Shown: positions 1 through 7,597 of the stretch, in pieces
Position numbering within the stretch: position 1 is the stretch's first letter
Layout: the number at the start of each line of letters is the position of its first letter
NCBI GenBank assembly: GCA_900542355.1
Contig: UQNE01000022.1
Coordinates: forward strand, 1-30,145
DNA: 30,145 nucleotides
Reading direction: 5' to 3'
Source: an uncultured Bacteroidales bacterium
Lineage (GTDB): Bacteria; Bacteroidota; Bacteroidia; Bacteroidales; Paludibacteraceae
Notes under the pieces: model-generated
What the model saw: the letters and a program-made list of their open reading frames with translations, nothing else
Databases searched by the model: none
Told to the model about the DNA's origin: nothing
Made by a program: the position numbers and the translations under genes

Positions 1-84
1 TTTTGCCTATCATTTTTGCACAGCAATGCTCAATGCTACTTGACTTACAAAAAAGGCTGCCTAACATACTTGTTAGACAGCCTC
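1..84. mobile_element. Left outward-facing repeat end, probable insertion-sequence terminus
   Basis: Positions 33-84 match the reverse complement of 30094-30145 at 51 of 52 bases; the only difference is at 56. The repeat contains an imperfect 12-bp hairpin (57-84 region) around the loop TACT. Its outer edge begins GAGGCTGTCT when read into the repeat, which looks like an insertion-sequence end. The dnaE-like reading frame is open and homologous up to about position 85 and meets a stop (74-76) inside the repeat, so the repeat edge is the point of truncation. One frame of 1-46 could be the last residues of a transposase ending at a TGA, but too little is present to tell. The element identity is inferred. 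Confidence 0.65.
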
Positions 85-1009
85 TCAATTTGAAGAGGAA
101 CTGTCCACTCCAAAGCCAATCATTCACAAGTTACTCAAATATACTAGGCTAATGGACGGGGCTGTTCTCAATATCGGAGTTGCGCCTGCTGCCCTTGTTC
201 TCTGCAGCGAGAATGTGTCAGACTTAGTGCCTTTGAGTCTGTTTGAGAAACCAAATCACCAACTCATACCTGTTACTTCGTACTTTAGTGGAATAATTGA
301 ATCAGTTGGGTTTGTAAAAATAGACATCCTTGGTCTTATTGTATTGTCATGTATCCGGAATTGGTTGTTATTAATGAATAACACATACGGCATTGATCAT
401 AAACTTGCCGACGTGCCAATTCCAAAGGATGACCCTGACACATTCTTTATTTTCCAAAATGGGGATACTGACGATATCTTTCAATTTGGATCGGCAGGGA
501 TGAAGCGTTACCTCATGGATCTTAACCCCAATGAGTTTTCTGAACTCGTTGCTTTGAATGCCATGTATCGCCCTGGTCCGATGTGTTTTATTCCATCCTA
601 CATCCGACGCAAGCATGGTGAAGAACCAATCACTTACGAATTGCCTTGTATGGAGAAATACCTCAAGGAGTCCTTTGGTCTAACGATTTATCAAGAACAG
701 ATTATGCAACTTGCACAAGAGATTGCTAACTTTACGCCCTTTGAAAGCGATGAACTGCGCAGGGCTCTTTGCGCAAATCGTGTCTCTGAACTGCAATTTA
801 CTCTGCATGATAAGTTTATAGAGGGAGGACGCAAAAACGGCTATGATGAAGTCGCGATAGAGAATATTTGGCAGCATTGGACTAAATATGGCATGTACAC
901 TTTTAACAAGTCTCATGCTGTGTCTTACACATGGCTCGCTTTCCAAACCGCCTATATTAAGTCTCACTTCCCAGACTTATTTAAGATTGCTTTTAAGCAA
1001 ATTTGTTGA
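85..1009 (+). pseudogene. DNA polymerase III alpha subunit (DnaE) fragment
   Basis: This is an internal piece of a DnaE-type replicative polymerase, about 308 codons against roughly 1,200 for the family. The first ATG is at 152, but homology starts upstream at the repeat edge (a family-like stretch containing STPKPIIHKLLKYTRLMDG), so there is no real start codon. The KIDILGL segment corresponds to the palm strand carrying the third catalytic aspartate. YRPGPM, IPSYIRRKHG, IYQEQIM and FNKSHAVSYTWLAFQTAY are recognisable. The PHP domain, the upstream pair of catalytic aspartates, and the OB and tau-binding C-terminus are all absent. The usual GKK after LRRA is replaced by CAN, and the TGVHA segment reads IGVAP. 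It is a decayed fragment and cannot be a working polymerase; a full dnaE must lie elsewhere. Confidence 0.85.
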
Positions 1010-1048
1010 TGATATAGGTGGTTATTTTTTTGTTTTACATAGGTTTGG

Positions 1049-1079
1049 ACCGCTGGCTCATGACGAGTCGGCGGTTTTT
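1049..1079 (+). terminator. Rho-independent terminator
   Basis: An 11-bp stem (1049-1059 with 1065-1075, two wobble-type mismatches) encloses the loop ATGAC and is followed by a run of five T. It lies 40 bp after the dnaE fragment stop. Confidence 0.7.
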
Positions 1080-1164
1080 CTTTGTCATCTACCTACGGTC
1101 TACCTCTTTCTGAAGCCGTTTGTTCGCCCTGACTACACAGTTGCGCCCTGATATGCATGAAGAA

Positions 1165-1196
1165 CCCCGGAGGCATGATTCGCTTCCGGGGCTTTT
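1165..1196 (+). terminator. Rho-independent terminator
   Basis: A G+C-rich 10-bp stem (1165-1174, CCCCGGAGGC, with 1182-1191, one G-T wobble) encloses a 7-nt loop and is followed by CTTTTC. It is the second terminator in 120 bp and separates the dnaE remnant from the promoter at 1317. Confidence 0.7.
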
Positions 1197-1316
1197 CGTA
1201 ATATTATTGAGCGTGTGAGTGAGCGTGCGTGCGTGCGCAAATTTGCCCCCGTTTGGCTACTGTACTATCCATCAGTGGCATAAATCATTGTAAAATCCTA
1301 ATTTATCATTTGAAAA

Positions 1317-1347
1317 TTTGCATTTTGCGAAAAAAGCAGTACCTTTG
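1317..1347 (+). promoter_or_regulatory. Bacteroidetes-type promoter
   Basis: The -33 element TTTG (1317-1320) and the -7 element TACCTTTG (1340-1347) are separated by 19 bp, the standard Bacteroidetes primary sigma spacing. The start site would be near 1354, about 16 nt before the ATG at 1370. Confidence 0.75.
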
Positions 1348-1369
1348 CAGGCGGTTTCGATTATTAGGA

Positions 1370-2182
1370 ATGAAACGGATGACGATATATCTTAGAATGA
1401 TACTTTTGGTAGGACTATTTACCTGTCAGATGTCTAATCCTATGATAGCATCGTCCACATCAAAACCTCATACAAGTGCTGTAGCCTTGGTGGGCGGCGG
1501 GAGCAATCCGCAACCCGGAGAAATCAGTTTGGCACACAACGGCGTGCTTTTCTTAGACGAGTTGCCCGAATACAAACGCACGGCCTTGGAGGTGATGCGA
1601 CAGCCATTGGAAGACCGCAAGATTACGATTGCCCGCAGCAAGATGTCGATTGAGTATCCTGCCTCGTTTATGCTTGTGGCAGCGATGAACCCATGTCCGT
1701 GCGGACACTATGGGGAGAATAACCCTGCACATCCATGCACTTGTACCCCGGCACAAGTACACAGATACTTGAGTCGTGTATCGGGACCGCTATTGGACCG
1801 TATTGATATTCAGTGTGAGATTCAATCCGTACCATACGACCAACTTCGCACTATGCAGCCGGGAGAATCGTCGGCTGCGATTAGAGAACGCGTAGTGGCT
1901 GCAAGGCGTATTCAGCAAGAGCGTTTCGCTGGAACAAGCGTTCACTGCAATGCGCAGATGACGCCTCAAATGCTTCGCCACTACTGCCCGATAGACACCG
2001 AAGGAGATAACCTGCTGTCGTACTCGATGAACCGCCTCGGGTTGTCTGCCCGGGCATACGACCGAATACTGAAAGTGGCTCGCACGGTAGCCGACCTGAG
2101 CGGTGAGGAAAACATATCCGCTCGACACCTGCTCGAAGCCATCGGCTATCGCTCACTCGACCGCTCTACATGGGCAGGGTAA
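1370..2182 (+). pseudogene. ComM/YifB-like Mg-chelatase ATPase, C-terminal half joined to a foreign N-terminus
   Basis: From about residue 38 the protein matches the C-terminal half of ComM (YifB), the AAA+ helicase that aids branch migration in natural transformation. It has VALVGGGSNPQPGEISLAHN, the Walker B segment NGVLFLDELPE, a CPCG cysteine cluster with further cysteines, the SGPLLDRIDI sensor/arginine region, and the C-terminal Mg-chelatase helical domain ending near GYRSLDRSTW. Family length is about 510 residues. The N-terminal domain and the Walker A loop are missing, so ATP binding in the usual way is impossible. The first 30 or so residues (MKRMTIYLRMILLVGLFTC) look like a secretion signal and are not part of ComM. 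The ATG at 1370 is chosen because it follows the promoter closely. It is expressed at most as a chimera and is probably non-functional. Confidence 0.8.
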
Positions 2183-2188
2183 GAGGAC

Positions 2189-2230
2189 AATTAAGAATGA
2201 AGAATGCATAATTAAGAATGAAGAATTAGT
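2189..2230 (+). repeat. 7-bp tandem array, AATGNNN type
   Basis: Six consecutive 7-bp units: AATTAAG, AATGAAG, AATGCAT, AATTAAG, AATGAAG, AATTAGT. The array begins 6 bp after the comM-fragment stop and runs to the first plausible start codons of the protease. Confidence 0.9.
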
Positions 2231-2231
2231 T

Positions 2232-3641
2232 GTGTTGCATACAATACTTTCGATATTTTCTGTATTGCTCAATGTTTATTTTGTGAGTTTTACTGACAAA
2301 GCAGGTTGCGCGCCGATACCATTGTCTGCGCGTGCGGAAGAGCAACGAGTGCATTGGAACATCGATACAGACTCGCTCGACTATGCGGTGTCTGCATTGT
2401 ATTTGGACAGCATTGAGCAATTAGGTGGTAAGATACACCACACCAGTCGTTGGTTTAACGGTGCTACCGTAGAGATGGACGAGCCGACGGCTCAACGAGT
2501 AGCCGCTTGCAGATTTGTACGGGAAGTAGAAATGACCCGCAACAATCAGAAAGCGAACCCCGGTCTTTTGGCACGCAAACAGCCCCAAATCGAAAAAAAC
2601 ATAGACTACGGAAAGGCACAGCAACAGATTGATTTATACAATCTCAGCCCTCTTCACGCCGCGGGATTTGAGGGGCAAGGCATTCTGCTGACTGTATGCG
2701 ATGGCGGTTTTTACAAAGCCGACCAAGCCACCTTCTTAGATACCGAACACCTGCTCGGGCACTTCGACTTGACCGACGATGCAGACGATTTCTTCGGAAA
2801 GACGGGCGCACACGGCATAGAGTGTCTGAGCGTGATTGCCGGAAAGACTGCTGATTTCTACGGAAGTGCCATACAATCAGACTACTACCTAATGCGTTCA
2901 GAAGAGTATGAGACCGAAAGTCCGAAAGAGATGGACAACTTAGTGGTTGCCTTAGAGAAAGCGGACAGTTTGGGTGTAAACATTTTCTCTGTTTCGTTGG
3001 GGTACTACGATTTTGACAACAGAGATTGGAACATGTCGTACGCAGATATGACGGGCCAAATAACTCGCTGCTCTCGCGCTGCCACGATTGCCGCTCGCAA
3101 AGGAATGCTGGTCTGCGTAGCGGCAGGCAACGAGGGCAATAAGCCCTGGTACTACATCGATGCCCCCGCCGATGCAGACAGCATATTAGCAGTGGGAGCC
3201 GTTGATACAGAGGGAGTTATCACTAATTTCTCTTCTCGCGGTCCGAGCCAAGACGGGCGTGTAAAACCGGATGTTTGTGCAGTAGGCGGAGGCACTTGTT
3301 TGCTCCACCCCGATGAAGCAGCCCCCTTCTACGGCAATGGTACCAGTTTCGCATGCCCGCTGATTGCAGGACTTGCCGCCTCGCTATGGTCGGCACTGCC
3401 TGATGAGAATGCGATACAGATACGAGAGCGGATAATCCGCTCCGCCAACCGATATACGACACCGAATGATGAGTACGGCTATGGTGTTCCCAACGCATGG
3501 ACAGCCTATACCGGCACTGATGGTCTATCAAGTATTTACGGAACGCAAAAGACAACTAAGATATTGATAAACAACGAGTTGCGGATTATAGTCGGCAATC
3601 GGGTATATGATATATTCGGCAGGATGGTGAATGAAAGATGA
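2232..3641 (+). CDS. S8 family serine protease (subtilase), secreted, possible T9SS substrate
   Basis: This is a subtilisin-fold protease of the Bacteroidetes type. Numbered from the GTG at 2232 (469 aa), the catalytic triad is Asp157 (TVCDGGF), His194 (GAHGIE) and Ser372 (GTSFACP), with oxyanion Asn300 (AAGNEG); all are intact. The N-terminus is a hydrophobic signal (HTILSIFSVLLNVYFVSF), then an inhibitor-like prodomain region. The last 25 residues (LRIIVGNRVYDIFGR) resemble a short T9SS type A sorting tail, which would send the protein through PorE/PorG-type machinery; this is inference. No ATG lies in frame at the signal peptide: GTG 2232 or TTG 2235 is the likely start. The frame is also open back to ATG 2103 through the heptamer array, but that stretch overlaps comM and is not family-like. 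No promoter was seen directly upstream, so transcription probably comes from 1347. Confidence 0.85.
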   Translation: MLHTILSIFSVLLNVYFVSFTDKAGCAPIPLSARAEEQRVHWNIDTDSLDYAVSALYLDSIEQLGGKIHHTSRWFNGATVEMDEPTAQRVAACRFVREVEMTRNNQKANPGLLARKQPQIEKNIDYGKAQQQIDLYNLSPLHAAGFEGQGILLTVCDGGFYKADQATFLDTEHLLGHFDLTDDADDFFGKTGAHGIECLSVIAGKTADFYGSAIQSDYYLMRSEEYETESPKEMDNLVVALEKADSLGVNIFSVSLGYYDFDNRDWNMSYADMTGQITRCSRAATIAARKGMLVCVAAGNEGNKPWYYIDAPADADSILAVGAVDTEGVITNFSSRGPSQDGRVKPDVCAVGGGTCLLHPDEAAPFYGNGTSFACPLIAGLAASLWSALPDENAIQIRERIIRSANRYTTPNDEYGYGVPNAWTAYTGTDGLSSIYGTQKTTKILINNELRIIVGNRVYDIFGRMVNER

Positions 3642-3642
3642 G

Positions 3643-3729
3643 GGACGAAGGACAAAGGAGCAAGGACAAAAGAGCAAGGACGAAGGACCGCTTGCGCTAA
3701 TGGACAATGGACAAAGGACGATGGACACA
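3643..3729 (+). repeat. 7-bp tandem array (GGACAAW phase) with a 17-bp insert
   Basis: Six 7-bp units (GGACGAA, GGACAAA, GGAGCAA and variants) are followed by a 17-bp block containing CCGCTTGCGCTAA (3685-3701), then four more units. The array starts at the protease stop codon. The block recurs as CCGCTGCGCTAAAGGA at 13372 and 13396, and as a variant at 28870. Confidence 0.9.
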
Positions 3730-3735
3730 AAAAAG

Positions 3736-3833
3736 GGTAAGCTGACTACATCGCACCGCTACAACCTCCTACCCTTGCTTCGGTCAAGACCTGGGGGAAT
3801 TCAGAGGGAGCTGGTCGTATAGGACTTACCCAA
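3736..3833 (-). ncRNA. ffs: Structured small RNA, candidate SRP (4.5S) RNA
   Basis: On the minus strand this ~98-nt stretch is closed by a 7-bp terminal stem (GGGTAAG with CTTACCC). It is preceded about 40 nt upstream by a strong promoter (3876-3907) and followed at once by six T, so it has the layout of an independent small-RNA gene. The middle (CCCCCAGGTCTTGACC, then GAAGCAAGGGTAGGAGG) resembles the SRP RNA apical hairpin, which has the form CAGGTC, G-rich stem, GGAA-type loop, GNAGCAG. The match is imperfect: the AGCAG segment reads GGGTAG. SRP RNA is the best guess, with 'other Bacteroidales small RNA' as the alternative. No open reading frame explains the region. Confidence 0.5.
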
Positions 3834-3875
3834 TAGAATTCAACATCAACGCACTATGGCGGTATGTTTGGACTG

Positions 3876-3907
3876 CAAAGGTACTGCTTTTTTTTGAAAC
3901 AGGCAAA
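3876..3907 (-). promoter_or_regulatory. Bacteroidetes-type promoter for the minus-strand small RNA
   Basis: Read on the minus strand, TTTG (3904-3907) and TACCTTTG (3876-3883) are 20 bp apart. The core AGCAGTACCTTTGCAG is shared with the promoter at 1340. It points away from the helicase gene. Confidence 0.75.
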
Positions 3908-3944
3908 TTATTTGCCACAAAAGCGATAAAAAACAACAATTTTC

Positions 3945-5372
3945 GTGCTAACGGACTTTATCATATCACGCATAAAAGCCGAACTCCCCTTTGAACCCAA
4001 TGAGGAGAAGGCGGAATTGTTCAAAGTATTGGGGCAGTTTCTGATTTCGACAGACGCACAAAAAGCGTTTATCTTGCGCGGTTATGCCGGCACGGGAAAG
4101 ACGAGTGTGGTGAGTGCGATAGTGAAAGCACTCGGCAAACTGAAACAACCCTGCGTGCTACTTGCCCCGACGGGGCGTGCAGCGAAGGTGATAGCCAAGT
4201 ATTCGGCACACGCTGCTTACACCATTCACAAATATATCTATCGGCAAAAACAGTTGGGGGCAGACAGTTTCACTTTGGCTGCTAATATGCACAAGCACAC
4301 CTTATTTATTGTAGATGAGGCGTCTATGATTTCGTCATCCCGGCAGACCCCGCTGAGCCAAACGAACAGTCCCGCTTTTGGTACGGGCAGCCTGCTTGAT
4401 GACCTGGTTCGCTATGTATATTCGGGCGAAGGGTGCAGCCTGCTCATATTGGGCGATGATGCCCAGTTGCCCCCTGTCGGTTCTACCCAAAGTCCGGCAT
4501 TAGACTGCGACTATATGCGCGGTTATGGTCTGAATATCAGCAGTTTTAGTCTGACGCAAGTGGCACGGCAAGCCTTGGATTCGGGTATTCTGAGCAATGC
4601 CACACGGCTAAGGGAATTGCTTGGCGACCTAACGCACAGTACGCTCAACGATTTACAACCTGTTGTTGCCCAAGATGTGATTCGATTGGAGGGGAGTGCT
4701 GTAGTGGACTCATTAGAAAGGAGTTACGCGGAAGTGGGAGAAGAGGAAACGCTGATTATCACACGCAGCAACAAACGAACGAACCTATACAATCAGGGTG
4801 TTCGTGCGCGGATTCTTTGGAAAGAGGATGCCATCTCGTCGGGGGACAGACTGATGGTAAGCAAGAACAACTATTTTTGGACACAAAACTACGATAATCT
4901 GCCTTTTCTTGCCAATGGAGACATATTGGAAGTGGTGCGCTTACGCAATCAACGCGAGATATACGGCTTTCAGTTTGCGGATGCAAGTCTGCGCTCGGTG
5001 GACTACGATTGGGAGATAGATACGATACTATGGTTGGATACGCTCAGCACCGAGAGTCCTGAACAAAATCAACAACTGCAACAAACCTTATTCAGCCGCA
5101 TAGCGGAGGATTACCCCGAGATACACAACCGCAGGGAACTTGTGAAAAAAGTCTATGAATCGGAGTACTACAATGCGTTGCAAGTGCGTTTTGCCTACGC
5201 TGTAACCTGCCACAAGGCACAGGGCGGCCAATGGAAATATATCTATATCGATGCAGGCAATATCGGGCAAGACGAGGAACGAATGAGCAATCTGCAAGAG
5301 CGAAAAGAGTATATTCGCTGGCTATACACCGCTATCACTCGTGCTACAGAAAAGATTTATCTGATTGGATAA
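3945..5372 (+). CDS. RecD-like ATP-dependent DNA helicase (SF1, UvrD_C_2 type)
   Basis: A 475-residue superfamily 1 helicase of the short RecD-like type common in Bacteroidetes. The Walker A loop GYAGTGKT is at residues 46-53, the APTGRAAKV motif (Ia) near 74-82, Walker B (FIVDEASM) near 121-128, and the QLPPVGS motif III region follows. The C-terminal UvrD_C_2-like part has HKAQGGQW at about 423-430 and YTAITRATEKIYLI at the end. It should unwind DNA in repair or recombination. The start is GTG (3945), as no ATG lies near and homology begins within a few residues. It is probably a single-gene unit, divergent from the small RNA. An 8-bp inverted repeat (5492-5499 with 5512-5519) may terminate it. 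Confidence 0.85.
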   Translation: MLTDFIISRIKAELPFEPNEEKAELFKVLGQFLISTDAQKAFILRGYAGTGKTSVVSAIVKALGKLKQPCVLLAPTGRAAKVIAKYSAHAAYTIHKYIYRQKQLGADSFTLAANMHKHTLFIVDEASMISSSRQTPLSQTNSPAFGTGSLLDDLVRYVYSGEGCSLLILGDDAQLPPVGSTQSPALDCDYMRGYGLNISSFSLTQVARQALDSGILSNATRLRELLGDLTHSTLNDLQPVVAQDVIRLEGSAVVDSLERSYAEVGEEETLIITRSNKRTNLYNQGVRARILWKEDAISSGDRLMVSKNNYFWTQNYDNLPFLANGDILEVVRLRNQREIYGFQFADASLRSVDYDWEIDTILWLDTLSTESPEQNQQLQQTLFSRIAEDYPEIHNRRELVKKVYESEYYNALQVRFAYAVTCHKAQGGQWKYIYIDAGNIGQDEERMSNLQERKEYIRWLYTAITRATEKIYLIG

Positions 5373-5418
5373 GTGCGAAGCATCTGAGTGGGAGTTGTTG
5401 GAAATTGCGAGGCTATCG

Positions 5419-5438
5419 GGTCAACCTATTTTAGGACA
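5419..5438. repeat. 20-mer shared exactly with 26791-26810
   Basis: GGTCAACCTATTTTAGGACA, identical at both sites and in the same orientation. Its reverse complement begins TGTCCTAAAATAGG, which could be a remnant of an insertion-sequence end. No transposase lies nearby. Confidence 0.75.
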
Positions 5439-5538
5439 CCACACTATTGCATATCGATTAGCGCATAACGCATAACCATGCTAATTTACATAAAAGGAAT
5501 ATGTTGTATTTTTCCTTTTCGGAATAGGGTAAGAACAG

Positions 5539-5577
5539 GGTTAGGTCTTGGTAAGGTCTCGACAAAGTCTCGACAAG
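5539..5577. repeat. 11-bp tandem array, GGTCTCGA core
   Basis: Units GGTTAGGTCTT (5539-5549), GGTAAGGTCTC (5550-5560) and GACAAAGTCTC (5561-5571), then a partial unit. The same period and core occur at 28771-28792 and, as TATAGACTCGG, at 26924-26978. Confidence 0.75.
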
Positions 5578-5640
5578 AAAAATTAAACATTCTGATGTTT
5601 TTACGACCACATCAGCCTCAGAGTTATTAAGAGAATTTAC

Positions 5641-5745
5641 AAAAATCCGAAAAGAGAAGTTACTAAAATCCGAGAGAGAAGTTATTAGATTCCGGAAAGA
5701 ATTTTATTAAATTCCGAGAGAGAAATTATTAAAATCCGAAAGAAA
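5641..5745 (-). repeat. 22-bp tandem array that includes the wzi stop codon
   Basis: The TCCG core falls at 5646, 5669, 5691, 5713 and 5735, spacings of 23, 22, 22 and 22. The last copy is the final codons and stop of wzi (minus-strand TTTCGGATTTTAA). The repeated unit therefore looks like the gene end copied downstream. Confidence 0.85.
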
Positions 5746-7576
5746 ATCCCACCATTGCGGTGAAGTTTTTGCCTTGATAGTAGGCGGGGCAGAATTTAGA
5801 AAGATAGTATTGCGCCGTGCAGTTTGCTCCCGCATCTTCGCTACCGATAGATTGCTCAAGATTATCGTATCCGCGGGCATTGTTATAGGTGAGATTGATA
5901 CGGAGGTACATATTGGGGTGCACCTCGTAAATACCGTCTAATGCCACCTCATCGTTCTGATAAATGGCTTTAGCAAAGGGCTTTTGAGCAATGGTCTGAC
6001 TAATACCGCCCTCGGCTCCCCCACCCCGCAGATAAGCATAAGAATTGTACTTTGTATCGTTGGTATAACTGAGTTTGAGACGCATTCCACGGATAGGACG
6101 GTATGCTAATTCCACATAGATTGATTGCGCATTATCGCCCATATAATGCCCTATATTGTAGCCAGTGCTTGCCCAAGTAAGCACATCGATGGAATGGGTA
6201 TAACATGCTATGTATGAGCGCATAAACTCCCCACGGAGACTCAGCCCTTTGAGCGGCCACCCCGACCAGTTGAAGCCCACAAGATAGGAAACGGGATTGT
6301 TCTCGGGGTTGGATTTCTTAAGTCGAGACAGTTTGAACTCGTCGAGATAGAAAGAGCCATAGAGTTGGATATGATTCCACGGGCGCACCGACAACGATGC
6401 AAACGCCTGTGAGTTTTGGTTCTCGACTTTCAGCCCTTTGGTGAGCAGATGGTCAAGCGACTTGTAGAATGCGATTGGTATGAAATAAGCGGCTTGAACA
6501 TTGCGCTCGGCATAGACAATGGAGTTACCGAACGAAAAGGAGATATACTTAACGGGAGTAAAAGTAAACATATTCGCCGCCATAAACTTGTTGGCGGGAC
6601 GATAGTGTTTGTAAGTACCACCGGTAGTGGTATTCTCGACATAGTAGTTGGTCGAATCGACAACATTCGACACCAGCCACGCATGGAAATAGTCGAATTG
6701 AAACCAACGGCAAGGCGTGAGTTGCAAGGAGAGCATCGGCACGGCGGGATTGCGCCCCGAAAGGATGTTGGAGCAATGGTAGGCATCGCCCCAACGGATG
6801 TTTTCGCGCTGCAAAGCAATGCTTCCCCACCAAGCATACAGCGATATTCCTCCTTTAGAATCGGAGAAATCGCCACCATAGTTCGCCTCTTTGTACTCCA
6901 CGCCGGACAGGTTGTTGAGAAAGCCGGGTTTGGTCAGTTTAGCCCCATCTATCTTGGCATACTCATTGGTAAAATACTTGCTGCTCAAAGCAGCCGTACC
7001 ATTGTACGACACATCGCGCAGAGAGCCCCAAATACTGACATGGTGAGCAATATCCATCCGCAGTTCTGCGCCCCACCAACGCTTGATAATCAGTCCTTTA
7101 CGAGAACCATACAAATCCATACCGAGTATGGGTTCGATAGACATCTTGAATAGTTTGTTGGGGGTAAGATAAGAGAATTGCGGGTTTGCTAAAGAGAGGT
7201 TGAAAGTGCGTTTGTCGGTATATTGCACAAAATTGTCTGCAATAGTATCTCGCTCTAAGGCAAAGACATTTTGGTAGAAGAGCAGGCTTTTGCGTTGGCG
7301 TTTATCTAACAGACTATCAGACAGTTGTGCCTCTTGTAGCATCTGCGCCACCTGCAAACGAGTGTATGGACGGACGGAAGTCTGATGCGAGATGACACCG
7401 TCGGTGATGAGTTCGTCGATAAAATCGTACACCTCGGTATATTGCATAGACACCGGAATCGCCTGCGCAATAGCCACAGGAGATACAAAAAAGCACAACA
7501 GCACCGCCACCCAAAGGCGAAAAATGCTGTTGTGCAATATGTTGGTCTGCAAATTCAACGCCGAGATTAGGTGCAT
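5729..7576 (-). CDS. Capsule assembly Wzi family outer-membrane barrel protein
   Basis: A 615-residue protein with a long signal peptide (hydrophobic VAVLLCFFVSPVAIAQ, cleavage expected after about residue 38) and then a large beta-strand-rich region. It matches the Bacteroidetes capsule assembly Wzi family (Pfam Caps_assemb_Wzi): an N-terminal helical part with YTRLQVAQML, later barrel segments such as WWGSIALQRENIRWGD and FHAWLVSNVVDS, and a C-terminus ending in aromatic F. Wzi proteins are outer-membrane surface proteins involved in anchoring or exporting polysaccharide. The ATG at 7576 lies within an inverted repeat (TTAGGTG, 7-nt spacer, CACCTAA; 7567-7587) that could hide the start in mRNA. 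It is the last gene of a three-gene operon starting near 8420. Confidence 0.85.
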   Translation of the reverse strand: MHLISALNLQTNILHNSIFRLWVAVLLCFFVSPVAIAQAIPVSMQYTEVYDFIDELITDGVISHQTSVRPYTRLQVAQMLQEAQLSDSLLDKRQRKSLLFYQNVFALERDTIADNFVQYTDKRTFNLSLANPQFSYLTPNKLFKMSIEPILGMDLYGSRKGLIIKRWWGAELRMDIAHHVSIWGSLRDVSYNGTAALSSKYFTNEYAKIDGAKLTKPGFLNNLSGVEYKEANYGGDFSDSKGGISLYAWWGSIALQRENIRWGDAYHCSNILSGRNPAVPMLSLQLTPCRWFQFDYFHAWLVSNVVDSTNYYVENTTTGGTYKHYRPANKFMAANMFTFTPVKYISFSFGNSIVYAERNVQAAYFIPIAFYKSLDHLLTKGLKVENQNSQAFASLSVRPWNHIQLYGSFYLDEFKLSRLKKSNPENNPVSYLVGFNWSGWPLKGLSLRGEFMRSYIACYTHSIDVLTWASTGYNIGHYMGDNAQSIYVELAYRPIRGMRLKLSYTNDTKYNSYAYLRGGGAEGGISQTIAQKPFAKAIYQNDEVALDGIYEVHPNMYLRINLTYNNARGYDNLEQSIGSEDAGANCTAQYYLSKFCPAYYQGKNFTAMVGFSFGF

Positions 7577-7597
7577 TGCACACCTAAAGAAGTTTAT

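Larger units (their letters stand above)
5373..5728. other. Gene-free gap with several repeat types
   Basis: This gap lies between the convergent helicase and wzi genes and holds no gene. It contains the 20-mer at 5419-5438 shared with 26791-26810, two GCATAAC heptamers (5462-5475 region), the inverted repeat AAAAGGAA/TTCCTTTT (5492-5519), an 11-bp-period array (5539-5577), a 7-bp inverted repeat (5592-5598 with 5609-5615) and the 22-bp array of the wzi 3' end (5641-5745). Confidence 0.8.

Noticed and set aside
2103..2231. ATG 2103 as protease start
   Set aside because: It lies inside the comM coding end and would force translation through the heptamer array ahead of the signal peptide.
3631..3822. 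63-codon frame after the protease (KDEGRRTKEQGQKSKDEG)
   Set aside because: It is the translation of a 7-bp tandem array; all frames are open there for that reason, and no homology is expected.
6416..7153. 245-codon plus-strand frame inside wzi
   Set aside because: Antisense shadow of the wzi barrel; its sequence shows no domain pattern and it lacks a promoter.
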